This document shows, one piece after another, positions 21,308-36,300 of a stretch of 64,000 bases of DNA. Location: contig CM055315.2 in assembly GCA_029255685.2 (NCBI GenBank), positions 55,523,181-55,587,180 of the forward strand, written 5' to 3'. Within the stretch, counting starts at the first letter, position 1, and each line of letters starts with the position of its first letter. The notes beneath the pieces were generated by a model that saw only the letters and a list, made by a program, of their open reading frames with translations, searched no databases and was not told where the DNA came from. This DNA is from Silene conica (lineage: Eukaryota > Streptophyta > Magnoliopsida > Caryophyllales > Caryophyllaceae). The position numbers and the translations under genes were made by a program.

Positions 21308-24300
21308 ATGGCATTGGGTGATTTAGTGGCAACCCGGTTTTCACATTCCACGGTGGTCGTCCCCAACCATTTGGATGATTACTTGAGTAGCAGGAGTAGT
21401 AACGATGATGATTCTATGAACGCCGAGTTTCGAAACCGCCTTGCCCTTTCTACCGCTGATGAAACCGCCACTAACTCCAATGCCAACACCATCACTACCG
21501 TCGTCACCGCTGATAATACTAATAATAATAATATAAATAATACGTATGGCTATGCGGCCACTAGTATGGTTTATTTGCCTCAGACGATTGTGCTTTGCGA
21601 GCTTCGACACGAGGCTTTCGAGGTTTCTATGCCTACTGGTCCTGCTGAGAATGGGTTGGTTTCTAAATGGCGCCCTAGGGAGCGGGTAAGATCCAATTTC
21701 ATTCATTATTTTTTCCGGTTTTATAAGTACATGTAATGTAATTGACTTTTGCCCATTGCATTGTTGTTATTACTTGTTTCATTCATTTAATGGCTTGATT
21801 GGCACTCATTTATCATCTTTGTTGATTAAGATTGGACCGGAGTTTACGATTAATGATAAAGGTGTGGAGCTGTTACTGTGAATACAGTTCCAATGAGCGC
21901 CTTGTCTGATCTTATTTAGTTGCAGAAGCTTGGATGGCATATAATTGGACTTATGATTATCGTGATCTTGACCTACATGTGTTGAAGAAAGAGCAATTTA
22001 ATGTAGTGGAGCGTATAAGAACTTGAAGTACAAGCCAGGATTCTGAATTTGGTAGTGGGAAGGTTATTGGTGTATTTTGCCGTTTTTACTGGCTAGTAGT
22101 TATTCTTCGTAGATGAATCTTCGAGTGTCAGATTATTGCCACTTTCTAGTATTCTCATTTATTAGCTGTGAGATTTTTTTCTCTAAAGCTGTTTGTTTCG
22201 TGATCTTGAATCAATTATATGCATATCTGTCATTTTTTTTTCTTGTTTTATAACTTTTGTACACTTGTACTTCTTTCTCGATTTAGATTATCTTCAATGT
22301 TTCCGGTGTGGTGTAATCATCTTCAATTAAAACATGTTTGTGCAGATGAAAACAGGAATGGTGGCTCTTGTGTTATGTTTAAATATCAGTTGTGATCCAC
22401 CCGATGTTATTAAGATATCACCTTGTGCTAGGCTGGAAAGTTGGATAGGTATGTCCTACTTTTATGGCCGTTTTCGTTCATTAAAGAAAGTCAAGAAACC
22501 ATATTATATTTACCATTGTTGATGCATTACAAGGTATTCTGGATGACTGTTGTGGTTGTTCCTGTTTCATTTATCTCTTATCTTTTAGTACTGGACTCTG
22601 GACATTACTGTTTAACTAGGTTATGCTTCAATCGTGCATTATTGTGGGGGTTATTTCATGCGATTCTGTACAAATGATTTCAATATTTCTTCGAGTAGTC
22701 ATTCTTTTTTTATTGCCCTTTCAAATCTTATTCTTTTGCCACAAATGCTTCAGCTCACATTTACGTCTTCCAAAATGTTCCGCATTTTAAACATTTATTT
22801 ATGGTGTGTTGGGTATCAAGTTATCAACTATCAAGTACTCCCAATAGTTTGTAAGGACGGTTAGGAAGAATTGAAAAACTTTAAGGAGGACCGTATCCAA
22901 AAAAATTACAGGTGGTTAATAAGTTTGATTGTTGTGTTTGGTTGTAATACCTTCTCTGTAGGTGGTAGGCAAACGTCTTCAGAAAGTGAATGATATCTCT
23001 TGCCGACCAATCACCTTCATTGCCATTTAAACACACACCCCATTACAGTGAAATACTAAATGTATCATTGTCTTCTTAGTCCCCTTAACTTGTGAACACG
23101 TGTTTGATAGTTTGAGTAATAGGGAGAGGATTAGATTCTGAGAAGTGGGAAATCTATTGAAAATCATTTCTGCTGCTATTAGGGTTGTGCAAAGGTCCGA
23201 ACCCGGACCGGACCGGACCGGGGTGGACCATGGACCGACTTCTACTAATTTTGTCGACCCGCCGACCGGACCGCTGAGCTCAAAGACCGGACCTTGGACT
23301 GACCCCTAGGTCCGGTCAAAACTCGGACCGTAACCCTTTGGAGCGCCAATTTCATAATACCATTGTTTTAAAGAATAAATTTACAACTAGTATGTCATAT
23401 TGTGCACTATACATACACGCCTTTTATAAATCTTAAAAGTTAAAACACAATCTCTTATAGTCTCATAAATTTAATGAGGAAGTAGATTATGTGCAAATAT
23501 TAATAATGAAGTTTGGAAATTTCAAATTCTAAGTTTAGCAAGTAATAAAAAAAATCACGAAATTATATGCATCTGGTCCATCAACCGATCCAAAGAGTTA
23601 ACCCGCGGGTTTAGACCGGCTAGGACCACGGACCGGTTCTCCACATTTTGATGACACTATTGACACGTAGACCGGACCTCTAGATGTTCGGTCCGGTCCG
23701 GTCTGGTCCAGTCTGACCCTTACGGTCTATATTTGTACAGTCCTAGCTGCTATCTTCTTCTTGCAATTGCATGATTAATTGTGCTTTGCTCATTTGGAAT
23801 ATAGCAGAGCTTATTGAGCTACAACTCTTGCAAGTTTGACAAAGAATGAAGTTTGTATATGAATGATAGAACTCTTGTTGCAAAATTTTCTTGTTGCTTA
23901 TGACTGTTTGAGTTGACGTTTTAGTATAGAAGGTTGTGTCCCGATGAACCAAGATGAAATAAGTGGCAAGAATTGCATTAATTGACGCTACTCCGCTATG
24001 ATAATAAATGCATCCAATTTAGCGAGCCTTTTTTGCTTTATTTCCCCTCTAATCTAAACCCTGTCTAGAGACTTATGCAGAGCTAACCATGCATTAAAAG
24101 CATGTCTAGGCATAGCCAAGTAAGCCAACTTCTCTCAAATAGTTCTATGTGATTAAAAGAATTACTATTCTCATGGAAAGTACCACAAGCAAAGATCTCT
24201 GATCTATGTTAAGACTCAAGGATTCGAGTAAATGGGCATCATGCTGAACCAACATGCTTTCGGAATTATGGCATCACTCATAATAAGTTGTAGCTTTATC

Positions 24301-27300
24301 ATCCACTGCAAGAGTCAGTCAGCTCCTTCAAAATTAGATTACGAACCAAGGAGGTGTCGACCTGTCGTTCATGTAGAGAAAGGCAAGGCAAAAAAAATAC
24401 ATCTCCAATCTGTTTTCGTGCAACTTCCTGAATGAAGTAATACCTAATCTTATGTAATGTGGGTTACACGAGTGAGGGGCCAAGACAAATTGCACATACC
24501 AGTTTAACTGGGGCCAGTTTCTCACAACATATGAGATTTATATTTATATTTATATTTTTTTGCAGTTGGTCCGGTAGTGGGTTAGAGTCAGCTGGTCTGA
24601 ATATTAACACCGTCATCTGACGTGGCTCGCCTGGTGGGGATTCAAATTTTGGTTGAATAAGAAAAATATTGTTGTAGTGGCGAGAGTTCTTATTCTGGGT
24701 GGTGCATGTGGTAATTGGAGGGGTGGTTAAATCTATGTGGTGCCTGTGAAGAGAGGGTTTTCAGGGTGCTTTGGGGGTGATGGGTAGTTAAAAGAAGGAT
24801 TAAATTTATGATGATAGTTAGGATTAGTAGAGGATTGTTGTATCTCATTGAAGAAAGAGGGTAAAGGAAAGTAGAAGGTTTGTTGGGGATCTTTGATTTT
24901 CGGGATTATCAGTTGTTCGTATTTTGCAACACACCTATACGTTATCTTTGATGTTTTGATAGATTTTTTGGATTAGCGAATTCGTCTTCTATACTATTGT
25001 ATGTGGTAAATTTGGATATATTACCTTTATATTCAGGTATTTGTAAATTACTATGTAATACAGTATAATTTTACTTTGAAATAACTTACCTATTAAGTTA
25101 CGTTTGTACCGATTTTGGTACCAAATTTTGGGCAATATATGTATACCTTCACCTTATGAATTTGAAAATAATATCACTTCCTAGTGAAATCTAAGGAGAA
25201 ACCTCCAATGTGGTAAAAATGTTAAATAAAATTTCTGGTTTAGGTATATTATCACCAAAATGGATACAAACATTGCTTTGTAGGTAGTTTTTTGAAAGAA
25301 GTACCGTAGTTATTACTGAAATTTCGATTGTAGTTGGCTGTTTGAGGCATGGCTTTGAGTCGTTGTTTATGATATGTGGTTTGTTAATAAGTTAGGCAAT
25401 GATTTTCTCATCTACTTCATCAATTTTTTTTATAGTAAGAGAGTCGTATTCATTTAAGGATACCAAGCGGTGATTGTAACTCTCATATACAAAAAAATGT
25501 GGGAAAGGTCGAGTGTTTCAACTTTCAAGTGGACCATGACATCAATTATAAAACAACTTCCAAGAGTGTTGTTTGAACTCTCAACGCGTGGAAGTAGTGT
25601 CATTAAAACTCATTACTTCATATGCGATGACTACTCTTCACAGAAATGTGCTTAATTGGATTCAAGTGACATGATTTAATTTTTTTTACAATGAATTTTA
25701 ACGCCTTTTAAGAATTTTAATAGATTGCTTTGTCTCTGAAATTAAACGGGGGACATATCCTATTTAGTTAAATCGCTCCGAGGGCCTTTGGAAGTTAGAA
25801 TTCCTTGTATTTGATCTTTGAAGTTTTGTATACGATATTCCGTTGAATGATACTGTCCAGATCTTCGTGTCATGGTAAAATTCTGACCTAAAACCAACCT
25901 ATCATTGTATTGTAATGTAACATTTTGGGGACATGGGGTGGCAAGAGAGTACCTAGATGTAATGCTCTTATCAGGTCAAGTTTTTCTGGCATTTATCTGT
26001 CTTAAAGTTCCCTTTTGTTGTCTTTTCTTAATTTGTATAATATTTTTTCTGCAAGTATTTTCGAATATTGATTAAATGACACCAAGGTGGTGATCTTTAT
26101 TTGCAAAAAGACACTAAGTGCGTGATGCCTGCACGGATTTAAAGCAAGAAGATTAAGCTCTCAAGCTATCTTGCCTAACTTATCCATTTAGAAAATAGTG
26201 TTAAGCTCCCATAAAAATGGAACACTTGTATCCAGCTGTCCAAGTATACCATAACCTCAAAAGGGGAGTTGGACCTGTAAAGGCGAAGAAGCAATGTTAT
26301 CAAGAATGTACAATGGGGTTGATATTTGTACAACTTACTGAAAGTCTGAAACTGTTTGAGATCGAGAACTAAGGTTGTTCAGTTGTGCTGAAATCCCATG
26401 TTGATTTTACTAGTGTTAGGGTGTCAGAACACATTCGTCATTTGCATGTAATGATTCTCAGATCAGGAATGATAAACTTTTAACAGAATGTTCTCTTTGT
26501 GAATTTGAATCCACTTCCCCATTACTAGTTCCTTATTATGGTGAAGAAGTTGTTTTAAATTTTTGATATCTCAAGTATGGATATTGACATTTTTATTCTC
26601 ATATTGCGTTCATTTGACTACTCTGGTTGACCTGTCGTATCTTATTCTTTGATATGAGGTGCATGCTTATCTTATTGATTTGTGGCATTATCCACCTCTT
26701 ACCGATGGGGTGAGATTTGTGAGAGATGTGTTTTTTCAAGACAGTGAGCTTTGTTGATCATTCTTGTTAAATCTACAGTTCTGTTATTCATTTCCTCGTG
26801 TGCTCCATGGTGTTAGATCCGTTTGCAATGGCACCTCAAAAGGCATTGGAGGCTATTGGAAAGGCCCTGAGTGCACAATATGAGAGATGGCAGCCGAAGG
26901 TTACAACTCTATCTTCATTCTGTTATTCATGAATGTTTCTGTCTGTCTGATTACTCCCTCCATTATTCTTTATATATATGTCGTTTTAGCTAGTAGAGAA
27001 ATTTACTCGCTATAAGTCGTTTTGCCTTTCTTATGCACCTTCTCTTTTAATTGAATTGTAAATTAATTATGAGACCTTAATTCCATCTTATGCAAACCTT
27101 TTTTTATTGGTTTACAGTATAGAAAGTCACTGTGTTGTAAAAAACTAAGCATTTTGCTCTTTCCAAAGCTCTATTTAAATGCCTAATTAATGTTATAATC
27201 ACACTTAACCTATTTTATTAATAAATGTGCATTTTCCTGAAACGACATATATAAAGAATAATGGAGGGAGTAATCAGACAGACAGAAACATTCATGAATA

Positions 27301-30300
27301 ACAGAAACATTCATCATCCATTTTTTTTATTTAAAAATTCATCTTTACCTCCTCTTGTAATTCGTCCTTACAAAATTTCTCTATCTCAGGCCCGGTATAA
27401 GCATACTCTGGATCCGACTGTAGAAGAAGTGAAGAAGCTTTGCAATGCTTCACGCAGATTTGCAAAGACTGAAAGAGTATTGTTTCATTATAATGGTCAT
27501 GGTGTTCCTAAACCTACGGCAAATGGTGAAATTTGGCTCTTCAATAGGGTAACCTGTCTATCTAATGCCTTTCTTTTCTTAATTTTTTTTATCTCTAGCA
27601 GGCGCTTATATGCTTCGGTATGGGCTATTGCAGAGTTATACACAATATATTCCCTTGCCAATCACAGAGTTAGATTCTTGGTTAAAATCACCCTCGATAT
27701 ACGTTTTCGACTGTTCTGCTGCTGGTAATATTGTCAATGCATTCATCGAGGTAGAGTCCTTCTCTCTGTTTCTTAATGGTCACTTTCTACATTGAAATGA
27801 TAAAATAATATTGATGATAATCTAGTTATATTTAATTTTAATTAGTGCTATGCTATTATATTGTTAAGTTGGCCTTTCTCCATACAGCTTATTGATGCTT
27901 CTGCTTCCGCTGGCTCTGTAAAGGATTGCATTTTGCTTGCAGCTTGTGAGGCTCACGAAACACTTCCTCAGAGTGCCGAGTTTCCAGCTGATGTCTTCAC
28001 TTCTTGTCTCACAACACCTATCCAGATGGCCTTGAGATGGTAATAGTAACCCCAGCTAATTTGTTTTGCTTAGAATTGACCCTGCCATTGCCTTCTCTGT
28101 TGTGAATGATTGGTTGGCCATTAGTCTGTACTTTTAGGATGTTCTTTGCTTGCAAATTGACTAAATCCAGTGACAATGATGAACAATCTGCGCAAAATAG
28201 TTCTAATGGTTTCGTGCTGAACAATTAGCAACTATAAATTTATTGGAGCAAATTGATAAGAGTGGTAGCATTGTCATCATTGGCAGAATTCGGTCATGTT
28301 ACTGGAATTGTTTTGAATGGGTCACTCTAATTTGCACTGGAAAGAGTTAGTTAAAATACATGGAGAAGTAACGTGTTTTGGTATACTCACTATAACTAAC
28401 TTCAAGGTTTATATTTTACAAGTTGTACCTCATTCGAAAAAGATTACTTTAACTAAGAAATAGAGAATGCTTTGTAAAAACTACAATGTGGTGATTGGCA
28501 AGGATACTGAATTATCGATACACCCACAAATGTCGTGTCAGGCCACCTATTGCTGTGATGCTGCTTTGCCGAAATGTGGGTGTTCTAAGCGTTTCTATAA
28601 ATTATGTTCACAGAGCCCTTTGTAATATCTTTTTCTATCTTGAATTTTATTCGAATGATGTTTTATTTCGTAATGTGGAATAATATCCTTTGACAATTTG
28701 GTGGGGTGTATACAAGGAAATGGATTTCCATTTATGGAAGGCAAGATTGTTCTTGTGAGGATGTCTAGTCTTCCTTTTGTGATTTATGTATAATCTGAGT
28801 TTAGTGATCTTTTCAAAGCAACATATTTCTTTGGTTTACCGTGTAAGTAAAATTATGCATGATAGTCTAAGAGCATGGTTTCCTTATTTGTGCCCTTCTT
28901 TTTCCATCTATAAATGTGTGTAAATCCTAGAGCTGGCAAAAGCCGCCCCGGCCCAATGAACCCGACCCGACGAAACCCTACCCGACACAACCCGAGAATT
29001 GGGCGACCCGACCCGACCCGATAACTGATAGATGACCTGACCAGAACTGGCTTAATAATGGTTTAAATAACAGCAAATTGACATTCATCTTAATTATTTT
29101 CACTTAAACTTCAATTAATACATTTAAATACTATTTAAACATAAAATTACCATTTAAAACTAAATATATAAGATAAAATATATGTCAATAACGTGACCCG
29201 ACAATGACCCGCTAATGACCCGACCTGAATTGTCACCCGTTGATGACTCAACCCGAAGATAACCCGACATGAACCAAATCGACCCAAACCTGTTACTGGC
29301 CCGTCATAACCCGAACCCAACATGATCCGAAACGCTTTGACCCGACCCGTAACCGACCCGAGTGACCCGATTGCCACCTCTAGTAAATCCCCTTGGCGCT
29401 GGTTCTACTCCTCTATTACTCCGAGAAGGTATGTTTTTGCTTGCAAGCCCACTAGGCACTTACAACAGTTTCATTTGCTCATCAGGTTGAATCACTGGTG
29501 ATTGCTCCTATTCTTTTAATCTGGTTTTGTTTATCAGGTTTTGCAAGCGCTCTTTGCTTAGAGATTCTTTTGATATTTCACTCATAGACAGAATTCCTGG
29601 ACGTCCAAATGATCGTAGAACTCTTCTGGGTGAATTGAATTGGATTTTTACTGCAGTCACAGATACAATTGCTTGGAATGTTCTCCCTCATGGTAAAATA
29701 GATTCTTTTAAGCAGCTTTCTATTGTGTAATTTTTTCCTTCATTGGGTGCATATATTTTTCATTGTTTTGTGTTACAGATCTTTTCCAGAGGTTGTTTAG
29801 ACAAGACTTACTTGTTGCGAGCCTTTTCCGCAATTTTCTACTGGCAGAGAGAATCATGCGTTCAGCTAACTGCTCTCCAATATCATACCCAATGTTTCCG
29901 CCAACTCATCAGCATCATATGTGGTATGTGTCAAAATTACTAGGGAACATTCAGCATCATTTCGTACGTGCGCTTTACCATGCTGAATGAATGAGCTAAT
30001 GCCAATGCTTTCGTTTACTTATCTTACGTTTCTTAAGCTTTATCTAAACAGCGACAATGGAAGGAATAGTTCATTGCAGGTGTTGCCTCTATTTGCCTGC
30101 ACCGTTGTTTAAGGATTCTTATTGTTTTGCTTAGGGATGCGTGGGACATGGCTGCCGAAATTTGCCTTTCTCAGCTTCCGTCACTGATTCATGATGAAAC
30201 TATAGAGTTTCAGGTGAGTGGTTATAGCAGAACATACCTTTTATTTGTTACTCCCTCCTATTCAGTTGGAATTGTGCATTTGCTTTTGGATCGGTTTTTT

Positions 30301-33300
30301 ATGCTAATGGTATTTAGTCAAGTAAATTACGTGTTTGCCCTTGCCTTTCACTGACCTACCTCCAGCAAAAAAAACCTCAGCTCACCAAATCACCATCCTC
30401 CACCACCCAGACCACTCCCCCTCCAACCGCATAAAGTACTCTGACCCCCAAAACCTCTCAGGAAAAAAGACCCCTCTACTCCCCCCTTCATGACATCTGG
30501 GTTTTCGAGGGTGGGAAGGAGGATTTCGGGGTGAGGTAGGGGATTTATAAGGTGGGGGTTGATTGTTTGAGTAGTAGGGGTTTGTTATGGGGGAGGAGGA
30601 AGGTGTTTCGAGGGGTGGGGGATGATTTTGGAGGTTGGGGTTGTATTTCCGGTGAGATGGTAATGAGAGCAGTGCTGTTGAAATAGGGTGGTGGTTGGGT
30701 AGGTAATTAGGGTGGTAGTTGGGGTGGGGAAGGGTGTGTCGAGAGGTGAGGGAATGGGGAGTTAATTTCAGGTGCGTTGGGAGTTCACTGAGTAGTTCTG
30801 GTCTCCGGTGGGTTGGGCTGTGGATGGTGGATTTTCCGGTGGGTACCCGGGTTATGGGTTAGGGTGGTAATTGAGTTGATTTGTTGTGGGAGGTTAGGGT
30901 AGTGGTGGATGAGGGATGATGAGGTAAGGGTATGATTTAATTGATTTCTGTAAAGGTTTCCTTAATGGAATTGTAAACAATCTATTACATGCCGTTAAAG
31001 GAATTTGTAAACAATCTATTGAATAGGAGGGAGTACTTCTTACTCAAGACTGAGTTTTTGTTTCCTTTATCAGCCTAGCCCGTTCTTCACAGAGCAGCTG
31101 ACAGCATTTGAAGTATGGCTTGACCATGGCTCTGAACAAAAAAAACCACCTGAGCAGTTGCCCATTGTTCTTCAGGTAGAGGATTTTGTTTATTACCCGC
31201 ACTTTTCAGTTTACCCCTCCTTTTGAGTGTTGATTATAATACTTTCTTGCTCTGGAATGGTCGTGTTACACTCCACACGTATACTACCATTTATAAAAAA
31301 TGACAAATGTAGCATAGGCAACTCAGCCATATTCCGGTATTGGACAAAAGTCTAGTAATATATAATATATAGGCTCCCTCCCATGGGAGTAAGTTTATTT
31401 TTGCGTACTCTTAGGAGTATAAAGTTCTCAAGTCGCACTAAAGTCATGCATGCCATAGTCTTAGTTTAAGCTGTACAGGGGAATGAAGTTTGGCCTGTTT
31501 CGACAACACATTATTTATGTATTACTCGCTGCAGTTCACTATTTTTTTCTCATTTGCTTGTTTTCGCTGTCTTCAGAAGTAACTTTAACCATATTTTCAA
31601 CGTGTATATGTTAATTATTTTTTGCCTGAAAATAATATTTTGGGCAAGACATTTCGATAACAAATGTAAATATTTTATTTTTATGTGTTAATATTTTATT
31701 ATCAACAATATATTTACGGTCAAAGTTCGGTAACTTTGACCCTCACAAAGCAAACGGGAAGAAACTAGGAAAATGGAGTGAGTACTTTGCGGATATTTAC
31801 TCTATTAACACAGTTTGTATAGTAAAAGTTTTTTTTTTCTTTTTCTTTTTTTCTTGTAGAATTATACATATGAATTTCACTACAGTTTTTAGATATTCTG
31901 CTGTGCAGAGAATGCATCTACTTCATTCTGGTGCCATGCTCTCCATGTCTCAATCCCCGTTATTTTCAATGTTTTTTCTTTGGTTGTCTCTTATGTATCC
32001 CTGTTGAGTTTAATTTTCTGTGGGCCCCCTCGTGAAGGAGGAATTTGTCACATCTCTTGATAAGAATAATTTCATGTATAAGGGATAATCAAGGCAAAGT
32101 TGACGTTTGCTGCTAATGTGAACTGTTTAATTAGATAGGCAATTAACAGCTACTGATATCCACTCTCAGTGAACGATCATGCATTGAAATGCTATATGGT
32201 TGGTTCCAGATTGGATCAACGTTTGACTTTGGTTATATTTAAGTTTGCTCCAGTTCGGCCATCTCAATCGAGTCATATTGGAGTCTGCGAGAAAAATGTT
32301 TGTTTAGGAAAGTGACCATTTTTTTCTCATCGTTTTTTGGTTAGCATTTAGTCTTGGTTAATGTTAGTCGGCAACGTAATTGAGCTACCTTGTTTTGGAT
32401 GCTATTTTGTGTTTGGTTGAGTCATTTAGTGGTTACAAATTTCTCCAATCTCCATTGCCAGCTTCATACACCCCTTGAATTAGTTGCGTGGGGAGGTCCA
32501 ACTGCTCTGCTTTGGCCTTGAACAGAAAAGAGAGATTGTCTATAGGAAACCATGCTGTTTTTTTGGGTTCGTTTAAAAGGTTCAGTTTGACATGGGTGAT
32601 AAGTATGCATGAACAAATGCAGTGGACTATTTAATAGTCCTTTAATAGGTGAAAAGAGCATATCAATAGTAGCACTCAGAACAATGATACAAATTTAATA
32701 ATCTCCCGCAACAATGTCAACAAGAAAAAGGTTAAAATTTCCTATTGTACTTGGGATCAGTAATTTCTTATTAAGGGCAATCCCTCGATGAATTGGTGAA
32801 GTGCTAACGTCGTGCTATAGAATAAAATGATGCTATCCATCAAAGCATGTGTGAAATTTATTTCTCCCTTGCGCCTTCTTTTCATTGAACAAATAGGAAG
32901 TGATGCTGCAAGTGCTCCACTATTTCGAATGTGAGGTTATATTTGATTTTGATAGTTTGGTCTTTGAATGGAACCTGAGGTCTTGCATTGGCTCTTTCAG
33001 CTCATTATTTTGTTGTGGCATTTACGAGATCTTTCAAGGGATCAGTTTGCGCTTGCAATCTTGAGTCAAATATGATTTCTTTTTAAGTGAGAAGTAGTGA
33101 TATTCAGATAACAGGTCTGTTCAAGCATAGGGTGCAGTTGCAGTAGTTAAGCATACATGCTCTAGTGATAGGCTTGAGACTTTTTGTTTTGCAAGTCTCC
33201 AGTAAGCTGTTCTGCATGGGGATATCGAGTTTCCGAATTTGAAAAATAAATTCTTTTTTTTTTTGAATTGGATATCAAGTTGATGATATTGATCAAAGTT

Positions 33301-36300
33301 GGTCATTTTCAAGGTGTGCATAGTATGTTCAGCTCTTCAATTCTCATGGTTTCTTATCTTGAACTCGTCTTTTTAACTCAATTACAGTTGTCCCTGTAGT
33401 AGTTGAACAATTTCCTGGATCTTTCAATTGGTCAGACTCATAATTCATATCTGTGTGGATTATCATGATGCATGTTCTCATTCGTCTTTTATTTTTCTGG
33501 TTTATTATTAAGATTGTTGGTGCTGATTACTTGTGTGGCTATAGGTCTTACTTAGTCAGTGCCATCGCTTTCGGGCTCTGGTGCTTCTTGGAAGATTCCT
33601 CGACATGGGTTCATGGGCTGTTGACCTGGTAGTTTATCTGAAAACTAATCCTTTTTATAGCTTTGTTTACCGTCACTTGCACGTTTTTGTTACCTGACAT
33701 GTTTTCTGAATGAATTTGGTCATGGTGGTCTTTTGCAGGCCTTGTCAGTTGGTATATTCCCATATGTTCTGAAGCTATTGCAAACTATAACACCTGAACT
33801 TCGGCAGATTCTTGTTTTTATTTGGACTAAAATTCTTGCACTCGATAAGGTAACACATGAGATCATCGATGTTCACTTACCTGTCTTTTCATACCCGTAA
33901 CTTGGCTTCAATTAGAGTTTCCCAAGCTCCAAGCTCCATCCTATATACTCCCTCATTTGACTTTGGTGGTCAAACAAACTTTAATTTGACCCACATTTTG
34001 TCAGAGTACAATAGTTAATCTTATTAATAAGATAATGTGAAAATAATTGTTTCGATAAGATGAGCTTAAATAAATTTTAGGGGGTGTTTGGTTCAAACAT
34101 GGGCATGGGTTTGGAATCAGGAATCATATCTGGGTGGTATAGGGTTGGAACTTGATTCCTCATACCATGTGTTTGTTTCAATTCTGGGTGATATGAGTTT
34201 GACTTCCAATTAAAAGTTAAGCGGTAAAATAAAATATTCTAAATAAAAAAAATTTAGTATTATAAAATCATGAAAAAAAAATTTAATCAAATAAGTATAT
34301 AAAAGATTTGATTTACATTGTGCCATAATTTGTGTTTCACATTTTTGTTTATTTTAATTTCATTCCCATGAGTATCAATCTCATACCCACCCTCCTCCTT
34401 GGGTATGAGAAACCCATACCTCATGGGTTTGAGGTATGGGTATGAAACTCCTACATTTGCCAACCAAACAAATGGTATGGGTTGAGTTCATTCTAAACCC
34501 ATGCCTCATACCTTTTTCAAGTGAACCAAACACCCCCTTACTCTGTATTTCTACTTATATTCGGAGATTTAAGGGGTCAATGTTGACATTGGAAGTTAAA
34601 TGGGGACAAGTAAATAATTAATGAGGGTGGATGTAGCCGTGTAAGTGTACTTGTACTAGAGCTCTCTTTGACGATGTTGTGGATTTGGCAGTCATGTCAG
34701 GTTGATCTGGTGAAGGATGGTGGTCATACATACTTTATAAGGTTTCTAGATAGCTCAGAACAAGAAGCTTTTCCTGAGCAGCGCGCAATGGCTGCGTTTG
34801 TCTTAGCAGTTATTATAGATGGGCACAAGCGAGGTCAAGAGGCATGTCTTGAAGCTGGTTTACTGGATGTCTGCCTGAGGCACCTTCAAGCTTCAACTCC
34901 TGACGACGCTCAGTCTGAACCTTTATTTCTCCAGTGGCTGTGTCTCTGTCTGGGAAAGTTGTGGGAGGATTTCCCAGAGGCTCAAATAGTGGGCTTGCTA
35001 GCAGGTGCTACGACTCTAATATCATCTTCTCTACTGTCAGAGTCCCAACCAGAGGTTTGACTATAATTGTTTATTCCCCTTACTTCACAGGTCTACATAT
35101 AAGTAACTACTACTTTATCCCCTCTTGGCAATGATTGGACTTTGTTTCAGGTCAGAGCCTCAGCAGTATATGCATTGGGTACGTTGCTAGATATTGGACA
35201 CGAGTCTTCAGTAGATGGGGGCGACGAAGAGTTTGATGATGACGAAAAGCTTAAGGCTGAAATTAGTATTATTAAAAGTCTCTTAATAGTTGTTTCAGAT
35301 GGGAGTCCTCTTGTCAGGGCTGAAGTTGCTGTAGGTAATTATGTACTCTTATTGTCTATTATTGCCTTTGCCAATAATGAATGCTAACTTCTATAATAGT
35401 CAATGCACAATGGTTAAAAGTGAACGGGGTATGGAGAATCAGCTATGCATTAAATGACTCAATTTGTATTAAAGTTTTTTATTTATTTTTATTACAATGA
35501 TGACGTGTCATGTTGGATTGCCTGAACAGTGTAAATATTTCGGATTCTAAGGCATTAATGTGTAGTTGACCTCTTTTCTTTATTGCCTTTGCAACAGCTT
35601 TGGCACGTTTTGCTTTTAGCCATAACAGGCATCTTAAGTCGGTTGCCGCGGCTAATTGGAGATCACAGCCTAGCTCTGGAATCGGTGCGCTGCATGTCAG
35701 TAGCACTGGCAGTGGCTATAATACTCCAAATCACTACCTTCCTTCTGGAAATATTGTTACTTCCCAAATTGGCCCCCTGTTCAGAATCGGTGGTGATAGC
35801 ACTCCACTTGTTCGAGATGGAAGAGCCTCAACCAGTAGCCCGCTAGCTTCAACTGGAATAATGCATGGGTCTCCACTGTCAGACGATTTATCTCAGCATT
35901 CGGATTCTGGTCTATCAATTGATGCTGTCGGTAACGGAATACTGAACCATGCAAGGCCTGGACCTCTTGATAATGCCCTGTATTTAGAGTGCATATTTGC
36001 CATGTGTGCACTAGCTAAGGACCCATCACCCAGAATTTCTAGGCTGGGAAGAAGAGTACTGTCGATTATCGGCATCGAACAGGTTGTTGCAAGACCTATT
36101 AGACATTCTAGTAGCAGTGTTCGGCCTAGTGAGCCAGCTGCGTCTGCCGGTGCAAGGCTTTCTGGACTGGCTCGCTCGTCTTCGTGGTTTGATATGAGTT
36201 CAGGTTACGTATTGTTTGAACTGTGATATGTTGAATTGCTTTTAATTTCTTAGGCTGTATTTTTAGCTAAGTTACCCTGGCTCTTCATATTACCACATAT

